Source: Canna indica (taxonomy: Eukaryota; Streptophyta; Magnoliopsida; Zingiberales; Cannaceae). From it: a stretch of DNA of 64,000 bases. The DNA is taken from the NCBI GenBank assembly GCA_034359265.1, contig CP136890.1, positions 71,549,501-71,613,500 on the forward strand, given 5' to 3'. Made by a program: the position numbers and the translations under genes. The notes below the pieces were generated by a model, which ran no database searches, was not told the origin of the DNA, and saw nothing but the letters and a program-made list of their open reading frames with translations. Below are positions 45,901 to 61,484 of the stretch, one piece after another (the stretch's first letter is position 1; every line of letters starts with the position of its first letter).

Positions 45901-46989
45901 GTTCCCATATTGAACTATTTAGACGGTACCTTATATCTTTAAGGAGTTTTTTTAGATAGTGACTTACCTACTTTTTGAGATATTCTCTTGGAGTAACGGT
46001 TAAAAGACCAAGGCTACTTACATACTTTTTGTATTTTTTTGAGGGAATTAGCTGCTAATGTGCTTGGTCTTTTCTATTATATTCCTATGTCATAGGAACA
46101 AAAAATGTATTGTGTGAATAGAATGTTAGTGGTTAACAAATTTTATTTTGTTTGTTTTGAATTTTGAGTTTTACATTCAACATGGTTTTTATTGAATAGC
46201 TTATCAACAAGAAAACATTGGTTCACTGAGTTTTTGTACTGCATTGAATATCAACTTCTTTGTCAAGAGGTTGCTATGCATGGCAAAGATGCTGCAAATG
46301 TTGCCAACTCATATTATATTTCTCCTTCTGCCCATCAAAGGCCAACTATTTAGATGAGTGAAGTTGAGGTGTGAAAGTTCTTTTTTGTTATGATTTCGTC
46401 TTGATTGAATATGTTTATGGTAACTCAAAATTCTTAGTGTAATCAATATGTGAATCAACTATGTCCTTATCCATTAATGGTGTTCATTCATCTCAAGTAT
46501 AGTGAAGTTTTTTTGTTTTTGTTTATTAGGATACAATGTTGAATAAGACTAGTATGGTGGATACGTCATCTCATTTGAAGCATAGGGATGAGGTGAAGCT
46601 CACACAATCTATTGAAGCTTCAAAAATAAGAAGGTTCTCCTCCAAAGCTCTTGCAAGTATACCTACGTCATTTTCTCTCTTTTCCAAGGTTGCTGTTAAG
46701 CTTCATTTTATTGATTTTGTTGTTGAGAATGAGAAGATTGTGATAAGATTTTATCCAATTGCGGTCTAGAAGGATTATTATGAAACTTGTAGCTTAGTCT
46801 TTTAAGATGTATTTTCTTGAAAGTGACATGTGTAATCAATTTTCTTATTAATTATAATTTTTTTAGTTAAAAATATATTGTTTGTAATCCTAGTCAATTT
46901 TTTGAGCAAAATTCATTGAATCTACTTAAATTTTTATGGACAATTAAATTATTCATTAATTAAATATAATGCGACAAAATTTAGTCCAA
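42999..46989. other. 4-kb AT-rich stretch, possibly the body of a CACTA element
   Basis: No transposase (TNP2/TNPA) can be recognised. There is a C/T-rich open frame at 43042-43428 with internally repeated ATCCCTTTCAC...GCCCTATCAC modules, and a 77-residue frame at 46536-46769. An exon-like GGAGATGGTCACCTGATCC follows TTAACAG at 44920. None is convincing as a gene. The right neighbour is a CACTA-type end, so this may be a non-autonomous CACTA interior. Confidence 0.3.
45519..45715. repeat. Tandem duplication of a 97-bp unit with palindromes
   Basis: Two copies with only a few substitutions begin CATGGATTTTTT at 45530 and 45627. Each contains an inverted CATGGATTT...AAATCCATG pair and a TACTTCTACCATGGAAGTA near-palindrome. 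Confidence 0.85.
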
Positions 46990-47597
46990 TTTTTAATTTA
47001 GAGTCAATAAAATTTACTTTTATTAAAGACAAATATATATGTCTCTACTAATATTTTTAGAGGCAATTATGTATGCCCCTAATGATATTTATGTATATTA
47101 AAGACAAATATATATGACTCTAATAATATTTTAAAGGCATACATGCTCCTAATCGTGTTTGTATATTAAAGACAAATATAAATGTCTCTATTAATATTTT
47201 TAGAGGCAAATATAAATGCCTCCACTAATGTTTCTAGAGGCAAATATATATGCCTCTATTAATATTTTTGAAGACAAATGTATATGCCTCTATTAATATT
47301 TTTAGAGTTAAATGTATATGTCTCTATTACTACTTTTAGAGACAACTATTTATGCCTCTATTAATATTTTTAGAGGCAAATATATTATGTGCCTCTAATA
47401 GTATTTATATATTAGATGCAAATATATATGCCTCTTTTTATATTTGTAGAAACAAATACATTATAGGTCTCTAATACTTTTAGGGATGGGGGCTCTAGAG
47501 ACGAATAATTTTATTTGTCTCTAAAAGTTATAGAGACAAATATTTAACTTTTAGAGACAAATTTGGTTGTCTCTAATTGTCACTTTTGTTGTAGTGT
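46990..47597. mobile_element. CACTA (En/Spm-type) terminus with subterminal repeats
   Basis: The sequence ends CACTTTTGTTGTAGTG, whose reverse complement CACTACAACAAAAGTG is the classical CACTA terminus. Over the preceding 600 bp, AGAGGCAAATATATATGCCTC modules recur more than ten times in both orientations, as expected for subterminal transposase-binding arrays. I could not find the opposite terminus; the border of the LINE at about 42998 is one candidate. Confidence 0.7.
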
Positions 47598-47599
47598 AA

Positions 47600-50500
47600 T
47601 ATGTTAGGCCGACTTGTTAAGCAGACTTCTGGTTTTTGTAGTGGCTCTTTGGTTAATTATATTGTTGTTAACTCTGTTGGTTCATCTGGACGCTTGCTTT
47701 TGATTTGGAATCCTGCTCTTTGGTTAATTATATTGCTGTTAACTCTGTTGTTTCTTCTAACACCGATGATTCTTACATTTCGGCTACTTTAAAGCTCATC
47801 AGATCTGACATGGTTTTTGCTTTCACCGGGGTTTATGGTCCACCTCAAAGAAGCGCGAGTCGCTCTTTCATTCACAAGCTTTACCAAATCATTGAAGGGG
47901 TTTGTGACCCTCACATTATGGGTGGTGATTTCAACCTCACTAAAGGAGATTTCGAGCGACTTAACTGTCACGGCGCCCCTAGAGATTCCAGACTCTTCTC
48001 AAATTTCATCGCGGACTTAGGCTTAATTGATGTTCCGCTTTCGGGGCCACTTACACTTGGACCAATCATCAGAACCCTCCGGCTTTTGCTAAACTCGACC
48101 GCTTACTCATCAGCTCAAACGTCGCCACTTTTTTCCCTTTGCTACGCGCTCTTGGTGGTTCAAGACGTCTATCTGATCACACCCCAATTATTTTCAACTC
48201 CAAGCTTTCCGGTTCTTTGAAGTCAAGACCTTTCAGGATGGAGATTTTCTGGCTCACCCAAAATGACTTTGTTAACATCATAAAAGAAGGTTTAAAACCC
48301 TCTGTGTTGATAACCTCAAGACCTGGCGAAACTCTATCTAGTTGGATTAAGGCTTGGAAGTCCTTGCGGCACATTATCAAGGATTGGGATCGGCTGAAGA
48401 AGAAAAGCAGAAACTTTGATCGCAAGCGTCTGGAAGATAAGATATTGTCCCTTAGTAACCTTCTCGAAACAGGTAATTACACTACTGCTGACACGGAATC
48501 TCTCAAACTTGCTAAAGAAAGCTTGGATAAGCTGTATCACACAGAAGATCAGTATTGGTGTCAAAGAGCAAAAAAGAGATGGCTTCAAGAGGGGGACCGC
48601 AACACCAGATATTTTCACCAATGCGCCTCCAATAGACGAAGATCAAACTGGATCAATTCCCTACAAACTGAGCAGGGACCAACATCAGACTAGGGAAAAT
48701 GGCGGATATGTTCAAGTCTCATTTTGTGAGTATCCTGGGTGCATCACGTGAACCTTTGCTTCATATTAATTGGTCTAACATCATTACCCCGCAGCATGAT
48801 CTTTTGCGAGATATGGCGGCCCCGTTCTCTTTCTCGGAAGTTGACAAGGTTATCAAATCTATGAAAAGCTACAAGTCACCAGGACCAGATGGTATCACTA
48901 TGGAGTTCTATAAATCCTTTTGGGGTAAAATTGGCCCTTTGGTAGTTAAAATCCCGAACGACCTTATGTTGCAGCATGCTGATTTCCAAAAAATCAATTC
49001 AGCTTTTATTACTCTAATTCCGAAAAAAGAAGGTGCCAACGCAACAAACGATTTCCGACCTATCAGCTTGGAAAATAGTTTGGTCAAGATTTTTTCAAAG
49101 CTTCTCGCCAACCGTCTAGCAGAGCAAATGAAATCCCTAATTGACAACAAACAAGGAGCTTTCACCTAAGGTAGAAGTACCTTGGACTGCTACATGACTA
49201 TGGCTGAAACCATTGGTGCTTGCAAATCTTTGGAGCCGAACTCTTACGTCATCAAAATCGACTTTGCCGGAGCATTCGATAGCATTAATTGGAGCTTCAT
49301 TGAGCAAATGCTGCGGGCCAAAGGTTTTCCTGATCTTTGGATTTCTTGGATTTCATGTCTTATACGCTCTTCGGCATCCTCAATTATTGTCAATGGCACT
49401 CCTAGTTCTTCTTTCAATCACAGACAGGGACTTAGGCAAGGTAATCCTTTATCGCCTCTAATCTTCAATTTAGTCGTTGATACTCTCTCAAGATTGATCA
49501 CTTCTGCCGTCTGTCAGAACATGTTTCATGGTGTCTTGCAAGATTTTATCCAGGATGGGATATCTCATATGTTATACGTCGATGACCTGATCATGTTTGC
49601 CAAGGCTAATAACCATTGTTTCTCTTGGATTTGACTTCTCTTTAAATGCTTTAAACTAGAAACTGGACTCACAATCAACACCAACAAAAATAAAGTAATA
49701 CACATAGGTGGCAATGAGCAGACTGCGAGTAATTTGGCTTCTATCATAGGTTGCTCGGCTGGGACTTTCCCGATCAAATATCTGGGTCTTCTGCTCCAAA
49801 GTGGCAAACTTACCAAGGAAGACTAGGGCACCCTAATTACAAAGTATGACTCTTTACTTGCATCTTGGCAAGGTTTCAATCTATTAAGAGCTGGTAGATT
49901 AACACTTATCAACAGCACTTTGACAAGCCAAACCTCTTACATGTTTTTTATCTTCAATGCACCTTGCTGGGTCATCAAAAAAATTGATCAACGCAGATGA
50001 CGATTTTTCTAGTGTGGGCCCACAGATTCAGAGTGCAGAGGTAAATGCTTAGTTTGCTAGGATACCCTTTTGGCGGATTCTCATGATGGATGAATTGGGA
50101 TACTTGACATCAAATTACGTACACAACAAAAGCTAGGCTTTGTAGTTAGTTATGGAAACTCTGGAAGAAAAAAGACATTGTTTGGTTAGAACTGACTAAA
50201 GTTTTATATTCTCATACTCTTGGGTCGGGTACTGTCGATAGAATCCATCCTTCTCACATCTGGAAAGGTATCCTCTCTATGAATGAAATTTTCAAGCTCT
50301 CATCATCTCTTGTGGTTGGAAATGGTCGCCATTTCAAATTTTGGACTGACACTTGGGTGGGTTCTACACCTCTGCACGTTCAATTTCCAAACTTATTTGC
50401 TCTCTCCACAGCTCCTAATGCTCGTATTGCGGATCTCAAAGAGTTTGATTCACAAGGTAATCCCTCGGGTTGGAATATTCAGTTCACCAACTATGTTCCG

Positions 50501-51239
50501 ATATCATAGGTATTAAATCTTTTGGGTTGAGTGAATATTTTTCTCACTCGAATGGAGGAAGATGATATTATCTGGAAGTGGACGAATAATGGTTAGTTCA
50601 CGACCAAATCACTTTATGGCTTATTAAATTTTCGTGGAGTCAGAGATATGAGGTCCACTTTCATCTGACAACCCGCATGTCCACGAAGCATTTCCTTGAT
50701 GAATTGATTCAGTTTCAAGAACAAGCTTAACACAAAAGACCGGTTGATTGCCAAAGGTCTGCAGGTAGACCCGACCTGTGTGCTATGCGGTTTGGTCGTT
50801 GAATCTCACTCTCACTTTTTTCAAGAATGTGGCTTTTCACTCTTAGGATGGACGGAGCTGTTATCAGGCCTTCAACCTTTTCAATTGAACTACTCTCATT
50901 GGTCGGACAGAAGTTCCGATAGCAAAAACTTAAGACGGTTTAAATTTCGTACTATTATGTTCTGGAGATGGAAAATATGGACGGAGCGAAACTCTCGATG
51001 TTTTCAAGAAGAAATTCACCATGCTATTGAAATTGCGATCGAATGTGCAATTCTTTTGGGACTTACAAGAGATCCGGGCTGATTTTTGGTTAATTTTTGA
51101 TGGTCAGTGTTGATACACTAGTCAGTTTGGTTGCTCTGCAGTACTTCTTCTTATGTTGTTATCTTCTTTTTTTTCTTTTACTTGTATATCTCAACTCTCT
51201 TGATGAATACAAGATGCTTTTTTTTTAAAAAAAAAAAAA
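47600..51239 (+). pseudogene. L1-type LINE with poly(A) tail, ORF2 disrupted
   Basis: 5'-truncated within the endonuclease. FTGVYGPPQRSASRSF and MGGDFNLTKGDFERL lie at about 47817-47960, with RWLQEGDRNTRYFHQ near 48580. RT spans 48699-49634 with KSPGPDGITMEFYK, FAGAFDSINW and MLYVDDLIMFAK. It is interrupted by TAA at 49167-49169, where a glutamine codon is usual, and TGA at 49632-49634. A zinc-binding zf-RVT end (CVLCGLVVESHSHFFQEC) is at 50744-51082. The element finishes in 13 A residues at 51227-51239. An internal duplication occurs at 47641-47757. Confidence 0.88.
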
Positions 51240-51335
51240 TGATGCCGGTGCAAGTGAGTCTGGAATTGTTGAGCTCAATCAGCCACCGCAGCCTTCTTTG
51301 TTGAGCTCAAGCAATGATGCCGGCGCAATGATGAG
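51238..51335. repeat. Short interspersed repeats after the LINE tail
   Basis: GATGCCGG[TC]GCAA occurs at about 51241 and 51315, and GTTGAGCTCAA at about 51267 and 51299. The first follows the poly(A) directly. Confidence 0.7.
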
Positions 51336-52279
51336 GTGCTTGATTGTTGTAATTGCCATTGTCAATTTGTTTATTTATGGGATGTGTAATTTTGTTGACA
51401 AACCAAAATTTGAGTGTAATTGCCATTTTACTCTGTTTAACTTAAAAGGCAAGAGTAAAGCAAAACATATTAATTCAAGGTTCTGATTGACTTGTAAGAA
51501 GCTGCCACCTCCACCTCCCTCTTGTATGAAGGTCACTTCAGTGAATCAGTATTCAGTACTAGTTTTATGGGTTTTATATAAGCTAAGTGACTCTATCACC
51601 AGCTGTAGCACAATAGTGACTCGATCTAGAGCTTAATTTGCATATTGATGGGCTAAAATCTGTCAGAAAAAATGAATCTAAGTCATCAGCTTAGTAGGCT
51701 AGTAGTTAGGTATTTTTTTCTAAGCTAGCATTATTCCAAAGTCAGGAAGGCAATGACTGCATTTGTTGTACATGCCTCTGTTTTCAGTACATAGAATGAA
51801 GTTTCTAACCTTTTGTTATCATGATGTATCTTTGATCATTTAAATATAGTTTTCGATTCTGAATTTAATTTTAGTTAACATTCTATTTTAAGTGTTATCA
51901 TGTATCTGGAATATATGAGTGCAGCACTGGAGATTTCACTATATATAGTTAATAGGCGAGTTTGGTTTAAGGAGAACTATGATGGAAGAAAATGGCAACT
52001 GCCCAAATCGGGCCGAAATTAGCTATTGGACTGAATCAGGCTCGATAAGCTGATTCGATCTGTTATACTCTTGTATTTTTCGGGCTAACGGGCCGGGCCG
52101 GTGACTTCAGGCCCGAACCGTTATCGGGCTGGGCCGGTCAAATAAAATTTCAGGCCGGCCCAATAAATTCGGCTCGGCACGATTTGCCGGGCCTAATTCA
52201 TCCTCAGTGAGCTTCTGATGCTTGGCTGCTTTAACCTTAACCTAAAAATAGTCTAGAAATTAATACAAAAAACTCCATA
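51336..52279. other. Intergenic DNA upstream of the PPR gene
   Basis: Mostly AT-rich without coding. The block at 52078-52198 is built of GGGCCGGGCC/GGCCCGAACCG words, much richer in GC than its surroundings, and resembles a worn short insertion. Confidence 0.4.
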
Positions 52280-52359
52280 TTGCCTCGGACTGATATAAAA
52301 TTTGCCTATAGGTTCCCAAAAAATTTAAAATCAGCACCAGCCCTCATGTCAACTGTCCC

Positions 52360-54639
52360 ATGCGACGTTCTTTGCCCCTTCCACGCCACGCCACGCCTCT
52401 TCCCGCCCGTCACAAACATCGTCTCTGCATCTTTCGCTCTCACCACCACCATCACCAACTGTTCGACCAAATCGGCCACCCAAATCCCTCTTCCATATGG
52501 CCCGAAAACGCCGCCGCAATCCACCCCTTCCAAGCCCTCAGGTATCGGCTCCGCTCGGAGGTCGCCCTCGACCCAGCCACGGTCATCGCGTCCCTCAAGC
52601 AGTGTCGCGGCCGGGCGGGCTTCCAGGTCCACGCCGTGGCGGTTTCCTCTGGCCTCGACGCCTACACCGTCGTCTCCAACTCTCTCATGAGCATGTACTC
52701 CAAGTCCGGCTCCCTCGACCTCGCCTGGAAGGTGTTCGGCGGCATGCCCTGCCCTGATGTCGTCTCGTGGAACACCATCCTTGCCGGCTTCGCTTCCGGC
52801 GCTGAGGCGCTGGAGTTCGTAGCGCGCATGCGTCGAGTAGGCGTGCCTCCCGATCCCGTCACCTTCACCACGGTCCTCGCGTCCTTGACGGACCTTCAGG
52901 ACTTGGAATCCGTCCAGCAGCTGCACTGCCTCGTCCTCAAATCCCGGTTTGATTCCGATGTCTTCGTTGGAAACGCGCTTATCGCTGCTTATACAAGGAC
53001 TGCCTCCGTTGATGATGCCAAGAAGGTATTTGACGAAATGGCTGTTAGAGATTTGGTCTCGTGGAATTCCTTAATCTGTGGGCTTACTCAAGATGGCAGC
53101 TGCGGAACCGAAGCCATCAATTTGTTCCTCAGGATGGTGAGGGAAGAATGCATTAGGCCTGATCGCATATCGCTTGCCAGTCTGATCTCGGCTTGTGGCC
53201 ATGCAGGAAGTATTGGCTTCGGACTCCAGGTCCATGGCTTTGGGATGAAGATTGGGGTCGAGTTCCATGTCTCGGTCTCTAATGTCCTCATGTCTATGTA
53301 CTACAAGTACGAGGATGTCGACTCTGCTAAGAAGGTGTTCGAGAAAATGATCGAAAGGAATGTCATCTCTTGGACGACCATGATCTCCATTGATCCAGGC
53401 AACGCAATTTACCTCTTCAATTCCATGAGACATGACGGCGTGCAGCCTAATGATGTCACCTTCGTTGCATTACTCTTCGCAGTTCACGATGACATGGGGA
53501 GAGAAGGGCAAATGATTCATGGGATAAGCTTGAAAACTGGAATTGCCGAGGAGATGAACGTTTGCAACTGTCTCATAACCATGTACGCAAAGCTGAAGTC
53601 CACGGAGGATGCGAGGAAGGTGTTCGACGGTATGCACTCGAGGGAGATAGTCTCTTGGAATGCTTTAGTTGCAGGCTATGCTCAGAATGAGCAATGTGAA
53701 GAAGCTCTTGAGGTGTTCTCCTCCTTGATCTTCCACTGCAACCCAAACCAATACACGTACGCGAGCGTCCTGAGCGCAATGACCGGAGCTCAAACAGTAT
53801 CCCTCACCTACGGCCAGAGCTGCCATTGCCGCATCATTAAGTCGGGTCTCAACACCGACGCCTACGTCTCGGGCGCCCTCATCGACTTGTACGCCAAACG
53901 AGGAAGCATCGCCGACTCGCAGCGAGCATTCGACGAGACTTCTCTCAAGAGCCTCATCGGTTGGACGGCGATCATCTCGGCCCACGCGAAGCACGGCAAC
54001 TACGAGGAGGTGATGGACCTCTTCGACGGCATGAAGCGAGCAGGCGTCCGTCCCGACCACATCACATTCCTCGCGGTCCTCGTCGCCTGCGGCGGCAGAG
54101 GGATGGTCGACGCCGGGTGCCAGGTGTTCGACTCGATGGTGCGCGAGCTCGAGATCGAGCCGTGGCCGGAGCACTACGCGTGCGTGGTGGACATGTTGGG
54201 GAAGGCGGGAAGGCTGAACGAAGCGGAAGAATTCTTGCATCGAGCGCCGACATCCCCGGGGGTGTCGGCGTTGCAGAGCTTGTTGGGGGCGTGCAGAATG
54301 CATGGGAACGCGGAGATGGCGAGCAAGGTGGCGGCGGCGCTGGTGGAGATGGAGCCGGCGGAGTCGGGGGCGTACGTGCTGATGTCGAACATCTATGCAG
54401 AGAAGGGGGACTGGGAGAACGTGGCGAAGATGAGGAGGGGGATGAGGGAGAGAGGAGTGAGGAAGGAGATTGGGTTCAGCTGGGTGGATGCTGGAATTGG
54501 GGACTCCATTTACATGCACAAGTTCTCCTCGGGCGATAAGACTCATCCATTGGCAGAAGAAATCCACGCCATGGCTTGGAGTTTGGGAGTGGAGATTAGT
54601 GTCAAAGAGGAGTCGTATAGTGTTCTTCTTGGCTTGTAA
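52360..54639 (+). CDS. Pentatricopeptide repeat protein, PLS class, E/E+ subgroup
   Basis: A single open frame of 759 residues without introns, as is usual for plant PPR genes. The first about 40 residues are Arg/His/Pro-rich with no acidic residue, suiting a mitochondrial or plastid presequence; this decides the start at 52360. From about residue 75 to 620 it is tandem P, L and S motifs, for example DVVSWNTILAGF, DLVSWNSLICGL, NVISWTTMIS, EIVSWNALVAGYAQN and a late DHITFLAVLVAC. The C-terminus has the E motif (LQSLLGACRMHGN...YVLMSNIYAEKGDWENVAKMR) and E+ (GFSWVD, FSSGDKTHP), with no DYW deaminase domain. Such proteins bind specific organelle transcripts and specify C-to-U editing, usually recruiting a DYW partner. 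Motif order resembles the Arabidopsis At4g32430 group; the RNA target cannot be read from sequence here. Confidence 0.93.
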   Translation: MRRSLPLPRHATPLPARHKHRLCIFRSHHHHHQLFDQIGHPNPSSIWPENAAAIHPFQALRYRLRSEVALDPATVIASLKQCRGRAGFQVHAVAVSSGLDAYTVVSNSLMSMYSKSGSLDLAWKVFGGMPCPDVVSWNTILAGFASGAEALEFVARMRRVGVPPDPVTFTTVLASLTDLQDLESVQQLHCLVLKSRFDSDVFVGNALIAAYTRTASVDDAKKVFDEMAVRDLVSWNSLICGLTQDGSCGTEAINLFLRMVREECIRPDRISLASLISACGHAGSIGFGLQVHGFGMKIGVEFHVSVSNVLMSMYYKYEDVDSAKKVFEKMIERNVISWTTMISIDPGNAIYLFNSMRHDGVQPNDVTFVALLFAVHDDMGREGQMIHGISLKTGIAEEMNVCNCLITMYAKLKSTEDARKVFDGMHSREIVSWNALVAGYAQNEQCEEALEVFSSLIFHCNPNQYTYASVLSAMTGAQTVSLTYGQSCHCRIIKSGLNTDAYVSGALIDLYAKRGSIADSQRAFDETSLKSLIGWTAIISAHAKHGNYEEVMDLFDGMKRAGVRPDHITFLAVLVACGGRGMVDAGCQVFDSMVRELEIEPWPEHYACVVDMLGKAGRLNEAEEFLHRAPTSPGVSALQSLLGACRMHGNAEMASKVAAALVEMEPAESGAYVLMSNIYAEKGDWENVAKMRRGMRERGVRKEIGFSWVDAGIGDSIYMHKFSSGDKTHPLAEEIHAMAWSLGVEISVKEESYSVLLGL

Positions 54640-55994
54640 TTTGCCAATTAGGGTGTGCAAATTTTTGCAAATTAGTTCAGCCAAGATTATTAAATTTTTT
54701 CTAAATGGATTGTTTCCAACTCAGTCTAGGTTTTTATTTACTTTAGATTACTTTTCTTTTTTAAAATGTTAATTAATTCAATGTTTTTAATTGTCTTATT
54801 TACTAAGTTAAACTATTGAAGTGAAAAACAAGTTATTCATTTATGAAATCTAAAGCTCATCGCGGTAGAGGAATGTTGGCAGAAATAAGTGTTAGAAATA
54901 CAAGACTCTACATTTTATTGCTTGGGTTTAAGTTGTTGAAGCCCTCTCCTATCTTCAATTAGCATTGAACAGACACGCTTGTAAGATGATCGACTTGTCG
55001 ATAGGATTGCAAACGTGTGACCATGCGAGTGACTCGAAAGTTCATAATTTCATTGGATATGATTGCATTGGAAAATTACATCATTTGGTTCAGTTCGATT
55101 AATTCACTGAACCGATACCCCTATCTAACAGCTATCTGCAACTACTAGGCCAGCAATGAAGATTTCAATTGACCAATCAATTGTAACAAATTGTATATTT
55201 CATGACAATCAGCATACCTGAACACATACCTACCTGAACTTGAGTTGATATTCTTCTATCTGAATCCACACTTAAATATGCTAGCTGGGTTACTCCACAA
55301 ATCACAAGTACCAGATTTACTAGCAAAGATCAAGTTGGGCTTTCCCTAATTTCATCCAAACATATACCAAATCTATTATAGTTTTTTTTTAAAATCCAAG
55401 TCCTGTCCAAATTGAATAACTACTCAGCGGCAAATCAATGGTGTTAATCAAAGCAAGGCTTCACTCACAATTAGTTATATGAGTAAAAAGGATTATGGAT
55501 ATTGATCAGAAAAGTTGGTTTTGTAGTCATCAGCTACTCCCAGCAATGCAACTAACTGGCTGAACCATTTACCGTAGAAGGTTTTGGTAAAAAAACAAGA
55601 AAAGGAAGCTGCTGAACAAGAACTGGTGACAAAAGCATGTTATTGCATTCCAATATTAGATAAGCTAACAGATTGTCACATGCAACATTCAAATCACATA
55701 CTGAACATTCTATGCACAAATTGCCATTGCTGATCGTTGAAATCAGAGCATGACAACAAGATAGGAATTAAGATCACTATATGACGAGCACCTTAAAATA
55801 TGCTTTAGCTTTGAATAAAAGAACAAAATGAACAATCAAAAAGGCAAAAGCATCATGTTTCATCACCCATCAGTCAAAAGGTAGGGTCCACTGTAATAAC
55901 AAAATTGGCCTATGCATCAAAATCAGAAATCAAAAGGAAGACCATACCGCCAGGAATTTCCATCCAGGAGTCAGACATCTAATTGCAAGATAAT
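54640..55994. other. Intergenic region between convergent genes
   Basis: 1.35 kb between the ends of the PPR gene (+) and the helicase gene (-), holding both 3' UTRs. AT-rich; no transposon end or ORF recognised. Confidence 0.5.
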
Positions 55995-59707
<3,713 letters not shown>

Positions 59708-59753
59708 TCTCTCTTCTCAGTTGTCGGCCTCCGCTGTCGCTACAAAAAGAGAG

Positions 59754-59762
59754 TATTTAAAG
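59754..59762 (-). promoter_or_regulatory. Possible TATA-like element of the helicase gene
   Basis: On the minus strand TTTAAATAC lies about 50 bp upstream of the start codon. That spacing leaves a very short 5' UTR, so an upstream start is also possible. Confidence 0.25.
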
Positions 59763-60812
59763 CAAAGTAGAGAGAGGTGGAGTCGATGGAACAAGAAACT
59801 CTGCTACCTCAGCAGCTAAAAAGAGAGAGAGAGAAAGAGATGACCGACCAACAAACGAACAGAAATTCTATGCGTCACCCCTGCATGGAATCCTTATGAG
59901 GGCACTATCACCAACGTTTATTACGCGCTGCTCTCCACGCTAACCGTGCGAGCTTTAAGATCAACTCAACTATTTTGAGTGGTAGAGGTGGTCGGCTCAG
60001 ATTCCGACAGGACCGACTGAACGGCTTCGATCAATTCCGCATAAAATTGAGCATTCTATAGAGTTCCTGTCCCAAACACTACACGCTCCAGGAATATTTT
60101 AAAAGAGAAAAGAAAATATCTCTGTTATTTTATGTATTTTGTGACACATGCGTGTTGGAAAAGAAATCGAATTTTTGGAATTTACTCAATCCAGTCATTC
60201 AAATTTACCTCAAATTGATGACTATTAAATTTAGTGTATCAATCAATATATTTCATTATAATTATTTGAAAATGGTCTTTTCAACTAATTGTTAATGATG
60301 TGTTTTTTTTCTTTCTCCGTTTTCTAGAGATATCCTGCAATGGGATGCAATTATGCAGCGACTCGGCATCGGGGAAAGGGAACGGAAACAACGCACGATC
60401 GGGGAAGAGCGAGTCAGGGACTCGGTAAATTATGGGGAAACGGGAAAAAAACAAGGGAGGAAACGCTAGGGAAATCGAGGGGGTGGCATTTCCGTTTCCC
60501 GAGATGATGTCAGCGTAATGATGGCGTCTGCAGCATTTCTATTTATCGACTATTAATGATACATTTGTTTTGTTTAACATGAAAACACTTTGGGCTCTAC
60601 GAGAGTCCAAAGGGTAATGCTTTTTTAGTGCTCTACAGAGAAAATTATATAATTTGTATTGTAATAATATGTATAAAGACTTCCCACGTTTGGATTGCGT
60701 AAAAGAATTAAATTGTTTAATATAAATAGATCAACTTCGAATTTTGTGAAATAATATGTTTGGTCGCTAATTACTATTTATTGAATTGTTAAATATAAAT
60801 AGACATATAAAT
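59763..60812. other. Upstream region of the helicase gene and intergenic DNA
   Basis: A GA-rich repeat (AGAGAGAGAGAAAGAGA) lies at 59822-59838. A GC-richer patch at 60340-60540 (TCGGGGAAAGGGAACGG, AAACGGGAAAAAAAC) contrasts with AT-rich surroundings. No ORF is supported. Confidence 0.4.
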
Positions 60813-61484
60813 TAGGGGTGCACAGGAATACTGAGTAGATCCGGAATCAATTGAAATTGATCTGATCGGATAGGTTCCGAGTAGACCTAAATTAAATTCG
60901 GGTAGGGTCCGAGTAACAAATCGAGGAACCGATTAAAATCGGTTCCGGGTCCAACACGTCGGGACCCAGAATCGAAACCGGTACCGGATTATATATATTT
61001 AATTATTTAGCTCGAATTCGATATATTAGATAATAGATATATTTCTAGAATTTTGAAAATTTATGACATCCACAATCACTATATTACTAATTATTATAGT
61101 TGTCAATGAAGTAGAGAATATCATTCATTTTGCAACATGAGTATTTTTTGTAATATTTATAGTGTCTATATCTATTTTAGGAGCCTATTTGTAATTTCTC
61201 AATATAATATATTGATTACACTCTACATATATTACTATTTTTGTCACAAAATAACAATAGAACTTTCATTCATTAATTCATTATTTTTTATTCACGTTAA
61301 CAAAATTAAATATATAATCCAATAGGGTACTCGAAACCAGAATCGGAATCGGTGGTTCCGAGTAGGGTCTGATTCTAGATTCCAACAATGTAGGATATGG
61401 ATCCAAAATATAGGAACCGGTCCTATATAAAGTAGGATCCAAATATCATAAAAATTATAGGATATTCGGATCCGCTCATCCCTA
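60813..61484. mobile_element. hAT-type MITE with perfect 8-bp target duplications
   Basis: ATATAAAT is duplicated at 60805-60812 and 61485-61492. The ends are inverted: left TAGGGGTGCACAGGAAT, right reverse-complemented TAGGGATGAGCGGATCC. Repeated GGTTCCGAGTAG / GAACCGATT words fill both arms (60860-60990 and 61330-61440), with an AT-rich middle. A TAGGGGTG start and 8-bp duplication are typical of hAT-derived non-autonomous elements. No transposase is present. Confidence 0.88.

Noticed and set aside
42999..47597. A complete CACTA element with its 5' end at the LINE border (CTACAATC)
   Set aside because: The border lacks the CACTA start and no transposase is seen, so only the right terminus is called.
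52280..54684. Open frames in other phases and on the minus strand over the PPR gene, up to 339 codons
   Set aside because: They are shadows of a GC-rich coding exon, dominated by His/Arg/Pro composition, while the PPR frame has regular repeats.
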